This document shows positions 1-7,325 of a stretch of 27,860 nt of DNA, piece after piece (within the stretch, counting starts at the first letter, position 1; each line of letters opens with the position of its first letter). The notes below the pieces were generated by a model. The model did no database searches, had not been told where the DNA came from, and saw only the letters and a program-made list of their open reading frames with translations. Location of the stretch: NCBI GenBank assembly GCA_027490555.1, contig JAIXXW010000136.1, positions 1 to 27,860 on the forward strand, given 5' to 3'. Source of the stretch: Comamonadaceae bacterium (lineage in GTDB: Bacteria > Pseudomonadota > Gammaproteobacteria > Burkholderiales > Burkholderiaceae_C). The position numbers and the translations under genes were made by a program.

Positions 1-440
1 GCCGCGCCACTGGCCACTTTGGCCACCGTGGCGTTGATCCCCGCCGCATGGTCCTTGGGGGCAATGACGGCGTGTGCGCCCGCGCCATCGGCCACGCGCA
101 GACAGGCGCCCAGGTTGTGAGGGTCGGTCACGCCGTCCAGCACCAGGAGCAAGGGCGGTCCTTGCACGGTGTCCAGCAAGTCGTCCAGCGAATGGGTTTG
201 CGGCAGGGGTGTGACCAGGGCCACCACACCCTGGTGGCCGTGGCCGCCCGCGAGTTTGGCCAGGCGCTCGCCATCGGACTCGATCAGCCGCATGCCCGCA
301 TCGCGGGCCTTGTCGATGAACTGGCGCATGCGGGCATCGCGCCGGCTGAGCTCGTGGTGGATTTCAACAACCGATTGGGGGGCGATCTTGAGGCGAACGC
401 CAATGGCATGAAAGCCGAACAGCACTTTGTGGGATGACAT
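1..440 (-). CDS. rlmB: 23S rRNA (guanosine-2'-O-)-methyltransferase RlmB, 5' part (runs off the left edge)
   Basis: The reading frame starts at ATG 440 and stays open to base 1, giving about 146 N-terminal residues; the C-terminal catalytic part lies outside the window. The start MSSHKVLFGFHAIGVRLK and the later LDGVTDPHNLGACLR and NATVAKVASGA are typical of the SpoU/TrmH family enzyme RlmB, which methylates the 2'-O of G2251 in the peptidyl-transferase loop of 23S rRNA using S-adenosylmethionine. Residues 1-80 or so form the L30e-like RNA-binding domain, and the SPOUT domain begins near residue 95. An AAGGA lies about 10 bases before the ATG. The stop of the ABC ATPase gene is only 7 bases upstream, so the two are probably co-transcribed. 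The identification is secure for the part visible; the trefoil-knot motifs cannot be seen. Confidence 0.93.
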   Translation of the reverse strand, partial: MSSHKVLFGFHAIGVRLKIAPQSVVEIHHELSRRDARMRQFIDKARDAGMRLIESDGERLAKLAGGHGHQGVVALVTPLPQTHSLDDLLDTVQGPPLLLVLDGVTDPHNLGACLRVADGAGAHAVIAPKDHAAGINATVAKVASGA

Positions 441-447
441 CGCCCCA

Positions 448-1146
448 TTATCCTTGGTCTGCCCTGCCTGGCGAAGCTTCGGACAGCCGCCCTGCCTGGA
501 TCACCAGCAGGCGTTCGCAGCGTGCGGCCAATTGCCGGTCGTGCGTGACCAACACCAAGGTGGTGCCCTGTTCGCGGTTGAGCGCAAACATCAGGTCCAT
601 GATGGCCTCGCCGGTGGCGTGGTCCAGGCTGCCCGTGGGTTCGTCTGCCAGCAGCACATCGGGTTGGACCACAAAAGCGCGGGCCAGGGCCACGCGCTGC
701 TGCTCTCCCCCTGACAGGACTTTGGGCAGATGCTTCAGCCGCTGGCCCAGGCCCACACGCTCGAGCATGGCCGTGGCGGTGCTGCGGGCATCTGGCCGGT
801 CGGCCAACTCCAGGGGCAGCATGACGTTTTCCAGTGCGGTGAGGTTGGGCATCAGCTGAAAGCTCTGGAACACAAAGCCCACATGCTGGGCCCGCAGCGC
901 AGCGCGTTCGTCTTCGGACAGGTCGAACAGGGCATGACCGGCCAGCAAGACCTGTCCGCTGCTGGGGGTGTCCAATCCGGCCAGGATGGTCAACAAGGTG
1001 CTTTTGCCCGAACCGGAAGCGCCGACAATAGCGGCAGTTTCGCCTGCGTTCAAAGTGAAATCGATATCGCGCAAAATGTCCAGCTGACCGCTGGCATCCT
1101 GCACACTTTTGGAGACGCCACGCACGGCAATGATGGATTCAGGCAT
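448..1146 (-). CDS. ybbA: ABC transporter ATP-binding protein, YbbA/LolD type
   Basis: The 232-residue protein is a complete ABC ATPase: Walker A GASGSGKS at residues 43-50, Q-loop near VFQSFQ, signature LSGGEQQ at 144-150 and Walker B VLLADEP at 164-170. The short length and LADEPTGSLD pattern fit the MacB/LolD/YbbA group, which powers extraction of lipids or lipoproteins from the inner membrane or efflux. The assignment to YbbA rests mainly on context, because ybbA is divergent from tesA in E. coli as well. The permease partner (ybbP in E. coli) is absent; rlmB follows instead, so the partner must be elsewhere or this ATPase serves another membrane subunit. I chose ATG 1146; a GTG at 1152 in the same frame is an alternative. 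The start shares the CATG at 1144-1147 with tesA. The function as an ATPase is sure; the substrate is unknown. Confidence 0.85.
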   Translation of the reverse strand: MPESIIAVRGVSKSVQDASGQLDILRDIDFTLNAGETAAIVGASGSGKSTLLTILAGLDTPSSGQVLLAGHALFDLSEDERAALRAQHVGFVFQSFQLMPNLTALENVMLPLELADRPDARSTATAMLERVGLGQRLKHLPKVLSGGEQQRVALARAFVVQPDVLLADEPTGSLDHATGEAIMDLMFALNREQGTTLVLVTHDRQLAARCERLLVIQAGRLSEASPGRADQG

Positions 1147-1795
1147 GCACACACCTTTGTTGAGACGACGTCACTTTAACTGCACCTTGCTGGCCCTGGG
1201 CTGCTGGGGCTTTGTGGCGTCTGCCCGGGCGGCTTCGGCCCAACGCATTTTGGTGTTGGGCGACTCGCTGAGCGCCGAATACGGCCTGGCCCGGGGCACC
1301 GGCTGGGTCGCCTTGCTGCAAAAGCAATTGGCCCAGGACAAGCCGGGCGTGCAGGTGATCAATGCCAGCATCAGTGGCGAAACCACATCGGGTGGCCGAT
1401 CGCGTTTGCCCGCCCTGCTGCAAAAGCACCAGCCCAGCCATGTGGTCATCGAGCTGGGGGGCAACGATGCCTTGCGCGGACTGCCCCTGAGCATGACCCA
1501 GAGCAACCTGCTGGACATGACCCAGCAAGCCCAGGCGATCGGGGCCCAGGTGCTGTTGCTCGGCATGCAGATGCCGCCCAATTACGGCCCGGACATGGCC
1601 CGCCAGTTTGAGGCCATGTACGCGCAGGTCGCCAAAAGCCGGAAAGTGGCCTTGGTGCCTTTCTTCCTGAAGGGCGTGGGCGACGACCCCGATCCGCTGA
1701 AATGGTTTCAGGCCGATCGCATCCACCCCAATGAGGCCGCACAGCCGCGCATGCTGGCCAATGTTTGGCCCACTTTGAAGAAACAATTGAAATGA
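1145..1795 (+). CDS. tesA: TesA-like GDSL/SGNH esterase (arylesterase / acyl-CoA thioesterase I family)
   Basis: From ATG 1145 the protein has 216 residues. It begins with a signal peptide: RRR at residues 7-9, a hydrophobic stretch and an AxA cleavage site ending near residue 29 (SARA|ASA). The mature part carries the SGNH hydrolase blocks: VLGDSLS with nucleophile Ser41, the oxyanion block IELGGNDAL, and DRIHPNEAA with the catalytic Asp and His near the C-terminus. Family members are periplasmic esterases/thioesterases acting on acyl-CoA, aryl esters or lysophospholipids; the real substrate cannot be told. The RR-x-F element makes Tat export conceivable. An upstream in-frame ATG at 1109 lies deep in the divergent ABC ATPase gene and is less likely; a TTG at 1157 is another option. 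The stop overlaps the mnmH start as ATGA, so translation is probably coupled. Confidence 0.88.
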   Translation: MHTPLLRRRHFNCTLLALGCWGFVASARAASAQRILVLGDSLSAEYGLARGTGWVALLQKQLAQDKPGVQVINASISGETTSGGRSRLPALLQKHQPSHVVIELGGNDALRGLPLSMTQSNLLDMTQQAQAIGAQVLLLGMQMPPNYGPDMARQFEAMYAQVAKSRKVALVPFFLKGVGDDPDPLKWFQADRIHPNEAAQPRMLANVWPTLKKQLK

Positions 1796-2853
1796 GCGTT
1801 CACCTGATCCCGGCCTCCGAGGCCATGGCACGACTGGACAGCTTTGACGCCATCCTTGACGCGCGCTCCGAAGGCGAACACGCCGAAGACCACTTGCCCG
1901 GCGCCTTGAGTTGGCCATCCCTGAACAACGCAGAACGCATCCAGGTGGGCACACTCTACAAACAGGTCAACCCCTTTGAGGCGCAAAAAGTGGGGGCGGC
2001 GCTGGTGGCCAAAAACATCGCCCGGCACATCGAAACCCATGTGCTGGACAAGCCCAAGAACTGGCAGCCTCTGGTGTATTGCTGGCGTGGGGGCAAACGC
2101 AGCCACTCCCTGGCACTGATCCTGGGGCAGATCGGCTTCAAAGTGCATCTGATCGAAGGCGGCTACAAGGCCTTTCGCAAGCAGGTCATCGAAGACACCC
2201 CCCGCCAAGTCCAGCGGCTGCAGTTCCAGGTGCTGTGCGGCCCGACCGGTTCCGGCAAAACCCGCTTGCTGCAGGCGCTGGCCCAAGAAGGTGCCCAGGT
2301 GCTGGACCTGGAAGCGATGGCCTGCCACCGCAGTTCTGTGCTGGGCCTGATCCCCGGCACCCCGCAGCCCACGCAAAAAGCCTTTGAAACGCAGATCTGG
2401 CAAGCCCTGCGGGGTTTCAGCCCGGAGCGCCCGGTGTTTGTGGAGGCAGAAAGCAAGAAAGTCGGCAACCTGGCCGTGCCCGCCGAGCTGATGGCCGCCA
2501 TGCGGCGCAGCCCCTGCTGGAGGGTGCATCTGTCCCTCGAGCACAGGGTCCAATTGCTGCTGGAAGACTATGCGTTTTTTACCCAAGACCGGCGCTTTTT
2601 CAAAGAGCGGCTGGAGCGGCTGACGCCCTTGCGCGGCAAGGTCACGGTGCAAGGCTGGCAAGCGCAAATCGACAGGGGCCAAATGCGCGACGTGGTGACC
2701 GAATTGTTGTCCGTGCATTACGACCCGGGTTACGAGGCCTCGACCGCGCAACACTTTGAGCACTATGCACAGGCCCCAACCATCGCGCCAGCCTCCCATG
2801 CCATGCCGGACATGCAGGCCGTGGCCAGACAATGGCTGCAGGCCCCGCGCTAG
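1792..2853 (+). CDS. mnmH: tRNA 2-selenouridine synthase MnmH (SelU/YbbB)
   Basis: The 353-residue product has an N-terminal rhodanese domain (about residues 1-130) with the active-site loop YCWRGGKRS, whose cysteine falls at residue 97 as in the E. coli enzyme, followed by a P-loop domain with GPTGSGKT at 150-157. The family replaces sulfur by selenium at wobble 2-thiouridine (position 34) of tRNA-Lys, -Glu and -Gln, through a geranylated intermediate, using selenophosphate. This implies selD elsewhere in the genome. I chose ATG 1792, which overlaps the tesA stop by four bases, over an upstream ATG at 1765 inside tesA. There is no strong ribosome binding site, consistent with coupling to tesA. 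In E. coli ybbB also lies in the general tesA/ybbA neighbourhood. Length and motifs are normal for the family. Confidence 0.94.
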   Translation: MSVHLIPASEAMARLDSFDAILDARSEGEHAEDHLPGALSWPSLNNAERIQVGTLYKQVNPFEAQKVGAALVAKNIARHIETHVLDKPKNWQPLVYCWRGGKRSHSLALILGQIGFKVHLIEGGYKAFRKQVIEDTPRQVQRLQFQVLCGPTGSGKTRLLQALAQEGAQVLDLEAMACHRSSVLGLIPGTPQPTQKAFETQIWQALRGFSPERPVFVEAESKKVGNLAVPAELMAAMRRSPCWRVHLSLEHRVQLLLEDYAFFTQDRRFFKERLERLTPLRGKVTVQGWQAQIDRGQMRDVVTELLSVHYDPGYEASTAQHFEHYAQAPTIAPASHAMPDMQAVARQWLQAPR

Positions 2854-2865
2854 CAGGCCTGCAGC
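2835..2865. terminator. Hairpin between convergent mnmH and the small Lys-rich gene
   Basis: A perfect 10-base inverted repeat (GCTGCAGGCC at 2835-2844 and GGCCTGCAGC at 2856-2865, loop 11 bases) straddles the mnmH stop and lies 7 bases before the stop of the convergent gene. It could act as a two-sided transcription end. There is no T-run on either side, so a classic intrinsic terminator is not shown. Confidence 0.35.
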
Positions 2866-2872
2866 TGAGCGT

Positions 2873-3082
2873 TCAAGCGCTGGGGTGCTCGCTCTGGGCG
2901 GTGCCGGACGGCGAGGGATTGGCCGTGGCCTCTGGCCCACTGTCCTGGCTGTCGGTGGCGGAGGTGTCTTCGGTGAGCAGGCCAGACTTGCGGTCAGCTT
3001 TGGCCTTGAGTTTGTCTTCTTTCTTGCGTTTTTTGGCCAGTTCTTTTTGGCGCTTTTCGAATCCGTAGTTGGGTGTGGCCAA
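2873..3082 (-). CDS. Small Lys-rich protein of unknown function (69 aa)
   Basis: I do not recognise a named family. The TTG at 3082 is chosen because AGGA lies 6 bases before it and because the downstream sequence (MATPNYGFEKRQKELAKKRK) reads like a natural N-terminus; the frame stays open further upstream but into the DUF2189 gene. Residues 1-35 are strongly basic and probably helical, rich in Lys-Lys pairs; residues 36-69 are acidic to neutral, rich in Ser, Thr, Pro and Gly, and look disordered. There is no signal peptide, membrane segment or cysteine. The gene starts 10 bases after the DUF2189 stop, so it is likely co-transcribed with it. Nucleic-acid binding is conceivable from the charge, but nothing proves it. 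Confidence 0.7.
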   Translation of the reverse strand: MATPNYGFEKRQKELAKKRKKEDKLKAKADRKSGLLTEDTSATDSQDSGPEATANPSPSGTAQSEHPSA

Positions 3083-3092
3083 GATGTGTCCT

Positions 3093-3977
3093 TTAATTTG
3101 AGCTGACCAATGTAACAGCTTCTGCCGGCGCCTCTTGCCACTCGACGGCGCCACGGTAGGCGTGCCAGCTGGCATGGCCCAGCCAGGGCCCGACCACCCA
3201 CAGGCCCAGGGCCCAGGGCCACAGGGCCAGCAGCACGAGCAGGCTCAGCATCAGGCCCCACAGCAGCATCACGCCGGGGTGCAAGACCACCACCTGCATG
3301 CTGGTCAGCGCGGCAGACACCGCATCGGTGTCGCGGTCCAAGATCATGGGAATGGACACCACCGACACCGCAAAGACCAGGGCGGCAAACACCCCCCCTA
3401 CCGCCAGGTAGACCAAGAGGAACTCCATGTTCTGCGGATGGAGCACCGCCTCGATCACCCCCGTGGTCGAGGGCATGCCGGTGCTGAAAAACACGGCAAA
3501 CACCACCAGCGATGCCCTGCCCCACAACAGCTCGATGACCAACAGCACCAACACCAACATGGCCATGCTGCGGATGTGCCGGTCCCAACACATCAGGGAT
3601 GCGCCCAGTTGGGGCGATTCGCCCCGCTCTCTTTGGCGGCTGACTTCGTACAGGCCCATGGCCAGAAAAGGCCCCACCAACAGGCAGCCAGACACCAGTG
3701 TCAGGGTGTATTCCGGTTGGTGCCTGAAAACCAGGCCCAGCAATTGGGCCATCAGCCAAAAGCACAGGCCATAAAACAGGCCAATCCCGGGGTGGGCAGC
3801 CAGGTCACGGCCACCCCTGGCCAACCATTGGAGAGGCGCGGTCCAGGCCAGCGGGCGCATGCGCGTGGTGGGCCCCTGCGGTGGCGGTGGGATGTAGGGC
3901 GATGCCATGGTGGGCAAATCGGCCCGCTCGTCAGGCGCAGCCTGGGGTTCGGTGTTCATGTCGTGGCGCGTGTTCAT
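3093..3977 (-). CDS. DUF2189 family integral membrane protein
   Basis: The 294-residue product has a Pro-rich cytoplasmic-looking N-terminus (about 1-65) and then roughly six hydrophobic segments. The pattern GPFLAMGLYEVSRQRERGE, later SIPMILDRDTDA, and a final PWLGHASWHAYR is the hallmark of DUF2189 proteins, which are predicted inner-membrane proteins of unknown function common in alpha- and betaproteobacteria. The start could be ATG 3977 or ATG 3959; neither has a clear ribosome binding site. It is separated from metC by about 85 bases and followed closely by the small Lys-rich gene. No catalytic motif is visible. The call to the family rests on remembered sequence pattern, not a search. 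Confidence 0.8.
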   Translation of the reverse strand: MNTRHDMNTEPQAAPDERADLPTMASPYIPPPPQGPTTRMRPLAWTAPLQWLARGGRDLAAHPGIGLFYGLCFWLMAQLLGLVFRHQPEYTLTLVSGCLLVGPFLAMGLYEVSRQRERGESPQLGASLMCWDRHIRSMAMLVLVLLVIELLWGRASLVVFAVFFSTGMPSTTGVIEAVLHPQNMEFLLVYLAVGGVFAALVFAVSVVSIPMILDRDTDAVSAALTSMQVVVLHPGVMLLWGLMLSLLVLLALWPWALGLWVVGPWLGHASWHAYRGAVEWQEAPAEAVTLVSSN

Positions 3978-4039
3978 CAGGTCGCCAGATTACGCCGAAA
4001 GCTGCCGCATGCCCAGTCAGGAAAGCACCGAAGGCGGCG

Positions 4040-4069
4040 GCCTTGAGCCACGTGTTGGCCGCTCAAGGC
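4040..4069 (-). terminator. Possible hairpin at the metC 3' end
   Basis: GCCTTGAGC at 4040-4048 is matched by GCTCAAGGC at 4061-4069 (9 bases, loop 12), overlapping the metC stop codon at 4063-4065. A stem here could end or stabilise the metC transcript. It is followed by GC-rich sequence, not a T-run, so Rho-independent termination is doubtful. Confidence 0.3.
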
Positions 4070-5322
4070 AGCGGCAAGTGGGCCCGCAAGGATTGATCCA
4101 GGTCAAGTATGAGGTCCTGCGCCGCTTCCAGGCCGGTGGAAAACCGCACCAGGGTGCCTGCTGCCAGGTGCGTTGGCCAGCGTGGGCGCATCGCGCCGAT
4201 GGCATAGGGCACCACCAGACTCACCGGACCTCCCCAGCTGTAGCCGATCTTGAACAGTTTCAGGCCATCACAAAAGGCATCGACCTGGGCCTGGCTGTAG
4301 CGGCTGTCGATCATGACACTGAACAAGCCCGCTGCCAGGCCAGTGCCAGGCACCCGGTCGCACAGGGCTTGCCAATGGGCATGACCGGGAGCGCCATCCA
4401 ACGCGGGGTGCAGCAGTTGCACACACTGCGCTTGCGATTGCCACCAGGCGGCCAGCGTTCGGGCCGTCTGGTCGTGCGCCCGGTAACGCAGCGCGATGCT
4501 GGGCAAGGAGCGCAACACCGCTTCGGCGTCATTGGCCGCCACACCCAGACCCAGGCGCATGTGGCAAAGTTTCAGGCTCAGGTGCAAATCAGCGTCCTGG
4601 GTGACGATGCTGCCCATCAGCACATCGCCTCCGCCGCTGGGGTACTTGGTCAAGGCATGGGCGCTGATGTCGACGGCCAAACTCCCCGGCCCGCCGTTCA
4701 GGCCATCGCCCAGCAAGTCAAAAGGTTTGAAGGCCAGACCCGCGCCCCAGGTGTTGTCCAGCGCACACAGCACGCCGCGCGCCTTGCAATGGCGCACCAT
4801 CGTGGGCAAATCCGGGAACTCCATGCTCACCGAGCCCGGCGCTTCCAGCCACACCAGGCGGGTGCGGGCCGTGATCTTGCGGGCCAGGTCGTCCGGGTCC
4901 ATCGGGTCGTACAGCCGATGGTCGATCCCGTAGTGGCGCAATTCGGCTTCGGCCAGGGCTTTGTTGGGGCCGTAGGCGTTGTCGGGCAAGAGCAATTCGT
5001 CGCCGGTCCGAAGCAAAGCCAGCGCCACCGTCGCCAGTGCGGCCAGACCGCTGGGCACCAACAGGCACTGGGCGCCGCCTTCCAGGGTGCACAGGCGTTC
5101 TTCGAGCAGGTAGGTGGTGGGCGTTCCGTGCAAACCGTAGGTGTATGCCGACTTGTCTTTCCATTCCCGCTGGCGCATGTCGGCCACGGAGGGGAAATAC
5201 ACGGTGGAGGCCTTGAACACCCCCGGCTGTGGCGCTTCAAAGTCTGCCGGTGGCCTGTAGGGGTGGTGGATCAGGTCGGTGCTGGTTTGCCTGGGCTGGG
5301 GGCTGAGGGAAGTGTCGTGCAT
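4063..5322 (-). CDS. metC: Cystathionine beta-lyase (Cys/Met metabolism PLP enzyme)
   Basis: The 419-residue protein belongs to the fold-type I Cys/Met-metabolism PLP family. Visible features are the substrate/PLP-phosphate region YTYGLHGTPTT (about 60-70), the LVPSGLAAL helix, the cofactor Asp in ALDNTWGAG (about 189) and the Schiff-base lysine in SAHALTKYPSGGGD at residue 226. Family members split cystathionine to homocysteine, ammonia and pyruvate in methionine synthesis; this subgroup in proteobacteria is usually annotated MetC, though cysteine desulfhydrase or related lyase activity cannot be excluded. I chose ATG 5322, with AGGA 7 bases upstream; a GTG at 5328 is in frame. The gene sits alone: the terminator of the upstream purine operon lies about 13 bases before its start, so its own promoter must be in or very near that terminator. 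Confidence 0.88.
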   Translation of the reverse strand: MHDTSLSPQPRQTSTDLIHHPYRPPADFEAPQPGVFKASTVYFPSVADMRQREWKDKSAYTYGLHGTPTTYLLEERLCTLEGGAQCLLVPSGLAALATVALALLRTGDELLLPDNAYGPNKALAEAELRHYGIDHRLYDPMDPDDLARKITARTRLVWLEAPGSVSMEFPDLPTMVRHCKARGVLCALDNTWGAGLAFKPFDLLGDGLNGGPGSLAVDISAHALTKYPSGGGDVLMGSIVTQDADLHLSLKLCHMRLGLGVAANDAEAVLRSLPSIALRYRAHDQTARTLAAWWQSQAQCVQLLHPALDGAPGHAHWQALCDRVPGTGLAAGLFSVMIDSRYSQAQVDAFCDGLKLFKIGYSWGGPVSLVVPYAIGAMRPRWPTHLAAGTLVRFSTGLEAAQDLILDLDQSLRAHLPLP

Positions 5323-5334
5323 CCGCACATCCTA

Positions 5335-5362
5335 ATGCAAACAGCCTCCCAAAAGGAGGCTG
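5335..5362 (-). terminator. Intrinsic terminator of the hisZ-purA-phosphoribosyltransferase run
   Basis: On the minus strand a perfect 8-base stem CAGCCTCC / GGAGGCTG with a five-base loop (5342-5362) is followed directly by TTTGCATT. It lies 34 bases after the phosphoribosyltransferase stop and just before metC. Stem strength and position make this the best terminator in the left half, although the T-run is short. Confidence 0.75.
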
Positions 5363-5395
5363 CGGCAGAGCGTGGCAGGGTATGTCCGAAGAACT

Positions 5396-5920
5396 TCAGA
5401 CGCTCCACTTTTCGATCAGTTTTTCAGGGCGCATGCTGTCGTACGGCTCGAAGGGCTGGTGGATCCAGGGGTTGGTGGGCAAATCTTCGACCGAGTAATC
5501 GGGCTGGAAGGTGGACACGCCCTTGGTCCAGATCACGGCGGTGCGCAACTCCGTGACGGGTTTGTAGTTGTTTTTCAGCTGGTCCACCACCGCACGCAGG
5601 GTGTGGCCGGTGTCCGCCAAATCGTCGACCAGCAGCACCTTGCCGGCAATTTCGCCTTTGGGGGTGGTGATGTAGCGCGCAATGTCCAGGTGACCCTGGA
5701 CCGTTCCGGCCTCGGCGCGGTAGGAGCTGGTGGACATGATGGCCAGCGGTTTGTCGAAGATGCGCGAGAGCACATCGCCGGGGCGCATGCCGCCCCGGGC
5801 CAGGCACAGGATGTTGTCGAATTGCCAGCCGGATTGGTGGATCTTGATGGCGAGTTTCTCGATCAGGTTGTGGTACTCGTCGTAGCTCACGTACAGGTGC
5901 TTGCCGTCTTCGGTCAACAT
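5396..5920 (-). CDS. Purine-type phosphoribosyltransferase (Hpt/Gpt-like)
   Basis: The 174-residue protein is a type I phosphoribosyltransferase: the PRPP-binding loop VLLVDDLADTGHTL lies at about residues 95-108, preceded by the flexible-loop region and LCLARGGMRPGD near residue 40. Such enzymes salvage hypoxanthine, guanine or xanthine to the nucleotide with PRPP; the exact base cannot be read from the sequence, so I give no symbol. It follows purA by 59 bases in the same direction, which fits a purine role (IMP and GMP supply). ATG 5920 has a GGAG about 9 bases upstream. The terminator at 5335-5362 closes the unit. Length is normal for the family. Confidence 0.85.
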   Translation of the reverse strand: MLTEDGKHLYVSYDEYHNLIEKLAIKIHQSGWQFDNILCLARGGMRPGDVLSRIFDKPLAIMSTSSYRAEAGTVQGHLDIARYITTPKGEIAGKVLLVDDLADTGHTLRAVVDQLKNNYKPVTELRTAVIWTKGVSTFQPDYSVEDLPTNPWIHQPFEPYDSMRPEKLIEKWSV

Positions 5921-5979
5921 GGGGTCACTCCAGAAAATCAGGGGTTGAGGTCAATGCGTGTTCGCCAAGGGCCGATGGC

Positions 5980-7308
5980 TCACTGGGCAAAGGGGTTGTG
6001 CAGCAAGATCGTGTGGTCACGGTCCGGGCTGGTGGAGACCACGTGCACGGGCACACCGGTGACTTGGGCGATGCGGTCCAGGTAATAGCGGGCCGTGGCA
6101 GGCAGTTTGTCCATCTCGGTCACGCCCACCGTGGTTTCGGTCCAGCCGGGAATGACTTCGTAGATCGGTTTGCAGCGGGCGATCTCGTCGGCGCCCATGG
6201 GCAGGATGTCGATGGTTTCGCCGTCGAGCTCGTAGCCGGTGCACAGCATCAGCTCTTTGAGCCCATCCAGCACATCCAGTTTGGTGATGCACAGACCGCT
6301 CAGGCCGTTGACCTGTGCGCTGCGTTTGAGCAAGGCCGCATCGAACCAGCCGCAGCGGCGCGAGCGGCCGGTGGTCACGCCTTTTTCGGCGCCCACGGTG
6401 GACATGTGGTAACCGGGCGTGCCAGGGGTTTCCCAGTCGAGTTCTGTGGGGAAAGGACCGCCGCCGACACGGGTGCAATAGGCTTTGGTGATGCCCAAAA
6501 TGTAGTGCAGCATGCCCGGGCCCACGCCCGAGCCCGCGGCCGCATTGCCCGCCACGCAGTTGCTCGAGGTCACAAAGGGGTAGGTGCCGTGGTCCACGTC
6601 GAGCAAAGTGCCCTGAGCGCCTTCAAACAGCAAGTTGGCACCGGCCTGGTGGGCCTCGTTCAATTCGCGCGAGACGTCGGCCACCATGGGCAACAGGGCT
6701 TGGGCGTAGCCCATGGCTTCCTTGTAAGTGGTGTCAAAGTCCACCGGCGCTGCACCCAGGATGTTGACCAGGATTTCGTTGTGCAAAGCCAGGTTTTCAC
6801 GCAGCTTGGTGGCAAAGCGTTCGGGGTATTTCAGGTCTTGCACGCGCAATGCGCGGCGGGCCACCTTGTCTTCGTAGGCGGGGCCAATGCCGCGGCCGGT
6901 GGTACCGATTTTGGCGGTGCCGGCTTTTTCCTTGGCGGCTTCGCGGCCCACATCCAAGGCCACGTGGTAGGGCAAGATCAGCGGGCAGGCTTCGCTCACG
7001 CGCAGGCGTGAACGCACCTCGACCCCGGCTTTTTCCAGGCCGGCAATCTCTTCCAGCAGTTTGGGCACCGACAAGACCACACCGTTGCCGATGTAGCACT
7101 TGACGCCGGCGCGCATGATGCCGCTGGGAATCAGGTGCAATGCGGTTTTCACGCCATTGATCACCAGGGTGTGGCCTGCGTTGTGGCCGCCCTGAAAACG
7201 CACCACGCCCTGGGCGCTTTCGGTCAGCCAGTCGACCAGTTTGCCCTTGCCCTCGTCGCCCCATTGGGTGCCCACGACGACCACATTGCGGCCTTGCTTC
7301 ATGTTCAT
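5980..7308 (-). CDS. purA: Adenylosuccinate synthetase
   Basis: PurA makes adenylosuccinate from IMP, aspartate and GTP, the committed step to AMP, in the cytoplasm. The 442-residue product shows the GTP/IMP loop GTQWGDEGKGKLVDWL close to the N-terminus with the catalytic Asp, GGHNAGHTL with the catalytic His, GTTGRGIGPAYEDK, HGTYPFVTSSN and the GTP-site TTGRSRRCGWFD. Length is close to the usual 430-440. ATG 7308 (MNMKQGRN) or ATG 7302 are both possible; neither has a strong ribosome binding site, and the frame is open further upstream into hisZ. The hisZ stop is 17 bases upstream, so the two are co-transcribed. A hisZ-purA pair is common in Burkholderiales and links histidine and purine synthesis, both of which draw on PRPP and adenylates. 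Confidence 0.97.
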   Translation of the reverse strand: MNMKQGRNVVVVGTQWGDEGKGKLVDWLTESAQGVVRFQGGHNAGHTLVINGVKTALHLIPSGIMRAGVKCYIGNGVVLSVPKLLEEIAGLEKAGVEVRSRLRVSEACPLILPYHVALDVGREAAKEKAGTAKIGTTGRGIGPAYEDKVARRALRVQDLKYPERFATKLRENLALHNEILVNILGAAPVDFDTTYKEAMGYAQALLPMVADVSRELNEAHQAGANLLFEGAQGTLLDVDHGTYPFVTSSNCVAGNAAAGSGVGPGMLHYILGITKAYCTRVGGGPFPTELDWETPGTPGYHMSTVGAEKGVTTGRSRRCGWFDAALLKRSAQVNGLSGLCITKLDVLDGLKELMLCTGYELDGETIDILPMGADEIARCKPIYEVIPGWTETTVGVTEMDKLPATARYYLDRIAQVTGVPVHVVSTSPDRDHTILLHNPFAQ

Positions 7309-7325
7309 GCTTGAAATGTTCTTTC

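Noticed and set aside
1708..3765. 685-residue minus-strand open frame across mnmH and DUF2189
   Set aside because: It is out of frame with the DUF2189 gene and antisense to mnmH, and no motif is visible.
3907..5556. Long plus-strand open frame (549 residues) opposite metC
   Set aside because: It is rich in Gly, Gln, His and Arg with no family motif, and it lies fully antisense to metC and the phosphoribosyltransferase, which have complete motifs. GC-rich coding DNA commonly gives such shadows.
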